DNA of 7,764 nucleotides, taken from positions 1-7,764 of the forward strand of contig JAITVF010000188.1 in the NCBI GenBank assembly GCA_031285945.1, in the 5' to 3' direction. The DNA is from Oscillospiraceae bacterium (GTDB taxonomy: Bacteria; Bacillota; Clostridia; Oscillospirales; Ruminococcaceae). Position numbers and translations under genes: made by a program. A model generated the notes under the pieces. It worked only from the letters and a program-made list of their open reading frames with translations. It ran no database searches and was not told where the DNA came from. The first letter of the stretch is position 1, and every line of letters starts with the position of its first letter. Of the stretch, positions 4,757 through 7,764 are shown one piece after another.

Positions 4757-6472
4757 GTGACGCCAATAGAAATTTACAGTCTGTGGAAAAAATCGACGAC
4801 CGGCGACGAGCCGACCCTCGCCGAGCTTATGGCCGTAGCCGACGACGAAAGCGAAATTTCCGACCGCTTTTACCGCGACCTCAGCTTTGGCACGGCGGGG
4901 CTTAGGGGAATTCTCGGCGCCGGCACCAACCGCATGAACAGCTACACCGTCGGCAGGGCAACCCAAGGGCTTGCGGAATATGTAAAAACCAAAAGCGAGG
5001 CGCCCCGCGCCGCAATAGCCTACGACAGCCGCAACCGCTCCGACGCCTTCGCCCGCAAGGCGGCCCAGGTTTTTGCCGCCAACGGGGTAAAGGCATTTCT
5101 CTTCCGGGAGCTCACCCCCACGCCCTCCCTTTCCTACGCGGTCAGGGAGCTTAAGTGCGATACCGGCGTGGTCATCACCGCCAGCCACAATCCGGCCCCC
5201 TACAACGGCTACAAGGTCTACGGCCCCGACGGCTGCCAGATCGGTCCGGAGGAGGCCGACGCGGTTCAGAGTGCGATCCTTTCCGCCGATCTTTTTACCG
5301 GCGTAGCCTCGATGGATTTTGACGAGGCGCTGGAAAAAGGCCTCATCGAGTATATCCCCGACGACTTTTTGGCCCGCTATATCGACCGTGTCATGAAAGA
5401 GGCCCTTCGCCCAGGGGTCTGCCGGGACGCTGATCTCAAGATCGTATATACCCCTCTCAACGGCGCCGGGAACAAATCGGTGCGCTTGGCGCTAAAAAAG
5501 CTGGGCGTGACCGACGTGATCGTAGTGCCCGAGCAGGAGGAGCCAAACGGCGACTTCCCCACCTGCCCATACCCCAATCCCGAAACCAAAGAGGCTCTTG
5601 CGCTGGGCCTTTCACTCTGCCGGGAAAAAGGCGCCGACCTGCTAATCGCCACCGACCCCGACTGCGACCGGCTTGGCGTGGCACTTCGCCACCGGGGCGA
5701 TTACCGCATCCTGACCGGCAACGAGATTGGCGTTCTGCTCCTCGACTATATCTGCCGCACGCGGGCGGAGCTGGGCACAATGCCCAAAAATCCGGTGGCG
5801 GTTCGCTCGGTAGTATCCACACGGCTTTCCGATCTGGTTGCCGGTGGCTACGGCGTAGAAACGCGCAGCGTCCTCACCGGCTTTAAGTATGTGGGAGAGG
5901 TTATCGCCGAGCTCGAAAAATCAGGCGAGGAGGCCCGCTTTATCTTCGCGTTCGAAGAAAGCTGCGGGTATCTTTCGGGTGCTTACGTTCGGGATAAGGA
6001 CGCGGTAAACTCCTCCATGCTGGTGGCCGAGATGGCCGCTTACTACAAAAAGCAGGGCAAAACTCTTATAGATATACTTGAGGATATTTACCAAAAGCAC
6101 GGGATATTTTTTAGCGCGGTTGACAACTTCATGTATGAAGGCGAACGCGGAATGGCGCAGATGGCCGGCATCATGAATCGCCTGCGCGATTTTACCCCCG
6201 CCGAAATCGCGACAGATCCCGTTATCCGGGCGCTCGACTATCAAAACGGCGCAGATCTTATATCGGGTGAGAAGATGGCTCTGCCCAAAACTAACATGAT
6301 CGAGTTCCACCTTAAAACCGGAAGCTCGGTGCTTGTTCGCCCTTCCGGCACCGAGCCCAAGATTAAAGTCTACTATACGGTAACCGGCAGAGACCACGCC
6401 GCCGTAGAAGAGGCCGTCGCCAGCCTCAGGGAGGACGCCGACAGGTTTATAAACGGGCAGACTCAACCGTAA
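4757..6472 (+). CDS. pgcA: Phospho-sugar mutase (alpha-phosphoglucomutase type)
   Basis: The enzyme interconverts glucose-6-phosphate and glucose-1-phosphate (possibly also mannose phosphates) through a phosphoserine, in the cytosol. It supplies UDP-glucose for glycolipids and wall polymers, and glycogen where present. With 571 aa it has the length and motif set of the Bacillus PgcA / PGM2-like branch. All four domains of the alpha-D-phosphohexomutase family are visible. FGTAGLRG (44-51) is followed by the active-site loop TASHNP with catalytic Ser143. The metal loop DPDCDR has Asp300, Asp302 and Asp304. The sugar-recognition loop is FEESCGYL (399-406). The C-terminal phosphate loop is RPSGTEPK (528-535). 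It starts at GTG and is transcribed from its own extended -10 promoter. I saw no damage. Mutase activity is secure; whether glucose or mannose phosphate is preferred is inferred from overall likeness to PgcA. Confidence 0.93.
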   Translation: MTPIEIYSLWKKSTTGDEPTLAELMAVADDESEISDRFYRDLSFGTAGLRGILGAGTNRMNSYTVGRATQGLAEYVKTKSEAPRAAIAYDSRNRSDAFARKAAQVFAANGVKAFLFRELTPTPSLSYAVRELKCDTGVVITASHNPAPYNGYKVYGPDGCQIGPEEADAVQSAILSADLFTGVASMDFDEALEKGLIEYIPDDFLARYIDRVMKEALRPGVCRDADLKIVYTPLNGAGNKSVRLALKKLGVTDVIVVPEQEEPNGDFPTCPYPNPETKEALALGLSLCREKGADLLIATDPDCDRLGVALRHRGDYRILTGNEIGVLLLDYICRTRAELGTMPKNPVAVRSVVSTRLSDLVAGGYGVETRSVLTGFKYVGEVIAELEKSGEEARFIFAFEESCGYLSGAYVRDKDAVNSSMLVAEMAAYYKKQGKTLIDILEDIYQKHGIFFSAVDNFMYEGERGMAQMAGIMNRLRDFTPAEIATDPVIRALDYQNGADLISGEKMALPKTNMIEFHLKTGSSVLVRPSGTEPKIKVYYTVTGRDHAAVEEAVASLREDADRFINGQTQP

Positions 6473-6535
6473 CGGCATTGTTCCGCTTTTTTACGCTTTA
6501 AATTGGGCTTGTTTGATAAAAAGATAATTTCCCTC

Positions 6536-6566
6536 TTGACTCTCCGGTTACCGGAGGCTGTAGTAT
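6536..6566 (+). promoter_or_regulatory. MerR-type promoter and operator with 19-bp spacer
   Basis: TTGACT (6536-6541) and TAGTAT (6561-6566) are 19 bases apart, the overlong spacing typical of promoters activated by MerR proteins through DNA distortion. The spacer holds a perfect 7-bp inverted repeat, CTCCGGT-T-ACCGGAG (6542-6556), abutting the -35. The site lies 30 bases before the MerR-family gene, so it is most likely its own operator, giving autoactivation by the bound ligand. Confidence 0.85.
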
Positions 6567-6596
6567 TGTAGCAACGGAAGAGAAAGGGCGGCGCCA

Positions 6597-7403
6597 ATGT
6601 ACCGCATCGGCATGTTTTCGAAGCTCGGAAAGGTTACCGTCAAGACCCTTCATCACTACAATGAGGTGGGGCTTTTAACCCCCGCCCATGTGGACGATGA
6701 AACCGGCTACCGCTATTACACGACGGCTCAGCTTTTTCGGCTCAACGAAATTATCGCGCTCAGGCAGATGGGCTTTTCCATCCCGGAGATTACCGCTATT
6801 GTTGATGGCCACAACGCCGCGGGTATCTTTTTAGGGCGCAAAGCCGAGCTCGAATGCGAAGCGATAACTGTCGCAGACAGGCTCTTCCGGCTTAACAACT
6901 ACATTAATGAAAGAAAAGAGGGCGCTTTAATGGAGTATCAGGCAGTCATCAAGGAAATCCCGTCCTATACGGTATATTCCTACAGAACCACTATTCCGGG
7001 CTACTCGAGCTTAAACGAGATTATGCCGTCGCTGGGGAAAAAGGTGACGGGGCTAAACCCCGGAATCAAATGCGTGGAGCCGGACTACTGTTTCAACGTA
7101 TATCTCGACGGCGAATACAGAGACACCGACATCAGCGTGGAAATTTGTCAGGCGGTTGTAAGCCCCGGTAAGGATGGAGAAGGGATTGTGTTTAAGGAGA
7201 TTCCCGCCATCACGGCTGTTGCGGTTCTTCACCGCGGCCCCTACGAAAAAATAGGCTCGGCCTACGCCTACGCCGTAAAATGGGCTGAACAGAACGGTTA
7301 CCGAATCACCGACAATATACGCGAAAGCTACATCGACGGCGTCTGGAACAAAGAAAACGCGGAGGACTGGCTCACCGAAATTCAGGTTCCGGTCGAAAAG
7401 TAA
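6597..7403 (+). CDS. MerR-family regulator with GyrI-like ligand-binding domain
   Basis: This 268-aa, BmrR-like transcription factor is cytosolic and acts as a dimer. Residues 1-71 are the MerR winged helix-turn-helix: MYRIGMFSKLGKVTVKTLHH begins it, then YNEVGLLTPAHVDDETGYRY, where the wing follows the recognition helix, and RLNEIIALRQMGFSIPEI. Residues about 75-112 form the dimerisation coiled coil (LGRKAELECEAITVADRLFRLNNYINER). Residues about 113-267 resemble the GyrI-like / AraC effector-binding domain that binds hydrophobic cations and drugs in BmrR, with the usual HRGPYEKIGSAY helix and the terminal EIQVPV strand. The start at 6597 follows AAAGGG at a good distance. No efflux pump or other target is next to it in the window, so it may control only itself locally or act on a distant gene. 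Its stop codon lies inside the palindromic repeat that follows. The ligand is unknown. Confidence 0.93.
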   Translation: MYRIGMFSKLGKVTVKTLHHYNEVGLLTPAHVDDETGYRYYTTAQLFRLNEIIALRQMGFSIPEITAIVDGHNAAGIFLGRKAELECEAITVADRLFRLNNYINERKEGALMEYQAVIKEIPSYTVYSYRTTIPGYSSLNEIMPSLGKKVTGLNPGIKCVEPDYCFNVYLDGEYRDTDISVEICQAVVSPGKDGEGIVFKEIPAITAVAVLHRGPYEKIGSAYAYAVKWAEQNGYRITDNIRESYIDGVWNKENAEDWLTEIQVPVEK

Positions 7404-7439
7404 TACTAATCCGCAAATAAAATGCTTTTATAATATTAC

Positions 7440-7478
7440 TCTATTGCTTCCCCCGCCAGAGGCGGGGGAAGCAATAGA
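7440..7478. repeat. 18-bp perfect hairpin at the core of the palindromic element
   Basis: The arms at 7440-7457 and 7461-7478 (TCTATTGCTTCCCCCGCC and its exact inverse) enclose a 3-base AGA loop. Neither side carries a proper T-run. It would stop or slow polymerase as a strong structure and could protect the 3' end of the regulator mRNA, but it does not have the form of a classic intrinsic terminator. Confidence 0.8.
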
Positions 7479-7489
7479 AAGAAGTATTT

Positions 7490-7523
7490 TAAATGCGGAG
7501 TAGTATTAAATGCGGAATAGTAT
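7490..7523 (+). repeat. Tandem pair of a 17-bp unit
   Basis: TAAATGCGGAGTAGTAT (7490-7506) is followed without gap by TAAATGCGGAATAGTAT (7507-7523), with one difference. The inverse of the same unit occurs at 7403-7419 with three differences. It is the end sequence of the palindromic element, duplicated on one side. Confidence 0.85.
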
Positions 7524-7541
7524 AAGAACCCGTAAGCAAAA

Positions 7542-7574
7542 ATAACGGGCGGCCCCCACTTGGCCGCCCGTTAT
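7542..7574 (-). terminator. Intrinsic terminator, mainly for minus-strand transcription
   Basis: ATAACGGGCGGCC (7542-7554) and GGCCGCCCGTTAT (7562-7574) form a perfect 13-bp stem with a 7-base loop. Read on the minus strand the stem runs into TTATTTTTGC, a good T-run. On the plus strand only ATAGTTTAT follows. This suits a convergent gene entering from the right edge, with some value for the regulator gene on the left. Confidence 0.75.
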
Positions 7575-7615
7575 AGTTTATCGCAACTATATTTTGGAGT
7601 GGGACAAGTACCGGC

Positions 7616-7764
7616 CTAAAAAAAGCCCTCGACGCGGCCGGAGCAGGAGGGGGCCTGTCCGGCGGCGCGCCAACGAGCTTTTATATCAGGCTCCCGGCTT
7701 ATAAACCGGTACATGATATCGGGGTGAGGTTCTGAATACCTTGGGGTGAGATATTTATCGCACT
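7616..7764 (-). CDS. Possible 3' end of a convergent gene cut by the window edge
   Basis: On the minus strand a frame is open from the right edge to a TAG at 7618-7616, giving the last 48 residues of a possible protein. It contains YSEPHPDIMYRFISREPDIK and ends GRVEGFF. I do not recognise a family. The stop is about 40 bases upstream, in the minus-strand sense, of a hairpin with a T-run (7574-7542), which is the expected layout of a gene end. Against it, 48 codons can be open by chance in GC-rich DNA, and the last 20 residues look low in information. No plus-strand gene is seen in this stretch. Confidence 0.4.
   Translation of the reverse strand, partial: CDKYLTPRYSEPHPDIMYRFISREPDIKARWRAAGQAPSCSGRVEGFF

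Larger units (their letters stand above)
7401..7523. mobile_element. Palindromic MITE-like or REP-like element
   Basis: A nearly symmetric, AT-rich non-coding element with a GC-rich core. The outer arms are TAATACTAATCCGCA (7401-7415) and TGCGGAGTAGTATTA (7494-7508), which match as inverted repeats at 14 of 15 positions. Inside them TAAAATGCTT on the left matches the inverse of AAGTATTTTA on the right with one change. The centre is an 18-bp perfect stem (7440-7478). Beyond the right arm the terminal 17-bp unit is repeated in tandem (7490-7506 and 7507-7523, 16 of 17 identical). No transposase frame is present. TA dinucleotides flank the 7403-7506 core, which would fit a mariner/IS630-derived MITE but is weak evidence. 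It follows the regulator gene with no gap. Confidence 0.6.

Noticed and set aside
5921..6478. Long minus-strand frames opposite pgcA, and similar ones opposite clpP, clpX and the flavoprotein gene
   Set aside because: They are shadows of strongly conserved plus-strand genes in GC-rich DNA and show no family motifs of their own.
6473..6492. Terminator after the phospho-sugar mutase gene (CGG/CCG stem plus T-run)
   Set aside because: The stem has only three base pairs. The T-run at 6487-6492 is real, but no stable hairpin is visible, so I do not call a terminator.
7721..7750. Direct repeat GGGGTGAG at 7721-7728 and 7743-7750
   Set aside because: Only two short copies, 22 bases apart, with no further unit and no matching structure; likely chance.

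Overview
The window looks like chromosome of a Gram-positive anaerobe of the class Clostridia. The basis is the tig-clpP-clpX gene order, strong Shine-Dalgarno sequences, sigma-A type and extended -10 promoters, a PgcA-type phosphoglucomutase and a BmrR-like MerR regulator. Coding DNA is fairly GC-rich and the spacers are AT-rich, which would suit an Oscillospirales-type lineage. That placement is an inference from style, not from a phylogenetic marker.

Left third (1-3050): a conserved protein quality-control operon on the + strand. It holds the 3' part of tig (trigger factor, cut by the window edge), clpP (protease subunit) and clpX (unfoldase), closed by a strong intrinsic terminator at 3022-3050. 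Trigger factor handles nascent chains, and ClpX feeds rejected or tagged proteins to ClpP. Both Tig and ClpX end in low-complexity basic tails.

Middle (3051-4756): two single-gene units. The first has a near-consensus promoter with overlapping dyad symmetry, a 5'-terminal stem-loop, a long AT-rich leader and an unrecognised secreted protein of 107 aa with its own terminator. The second is a small flavodoxin-fold protein with a compact four-cysteine motif like that of iron-sulfur flavoproteins. It lies behind a 26-bp palindrome that contains its consensus extended -10, which suggests a repressor operator.

Right part (4757-7764): a phospho-sugar mutase (pgcA type, linking glucose-6-P and glucose-1-P), then a MerR/GyrI-like regulator with a textbook 19-bp-spaced, palindrome-containing promoter of its own. 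Directly after the regulator, starting at its stop codon, lies a palindromic MITE-like or REP-like element of about 105-120 bp with a tandem copy of its terminal 17-bp unit. After it, a hairpin with a T-run on the minus strand and an open minus-strand frame running off the right edge suggest the 3' end of a convergent gene.

No CRISPR array, tRNA, rRNA, prophage, transposase or recognisable defence system is visible. Most of the window is ordinary conserved chromosome. The less ordinary material is in the spacers (3100-3366, 3800-3891, 7401-7523) and in the two small or odd proteins.
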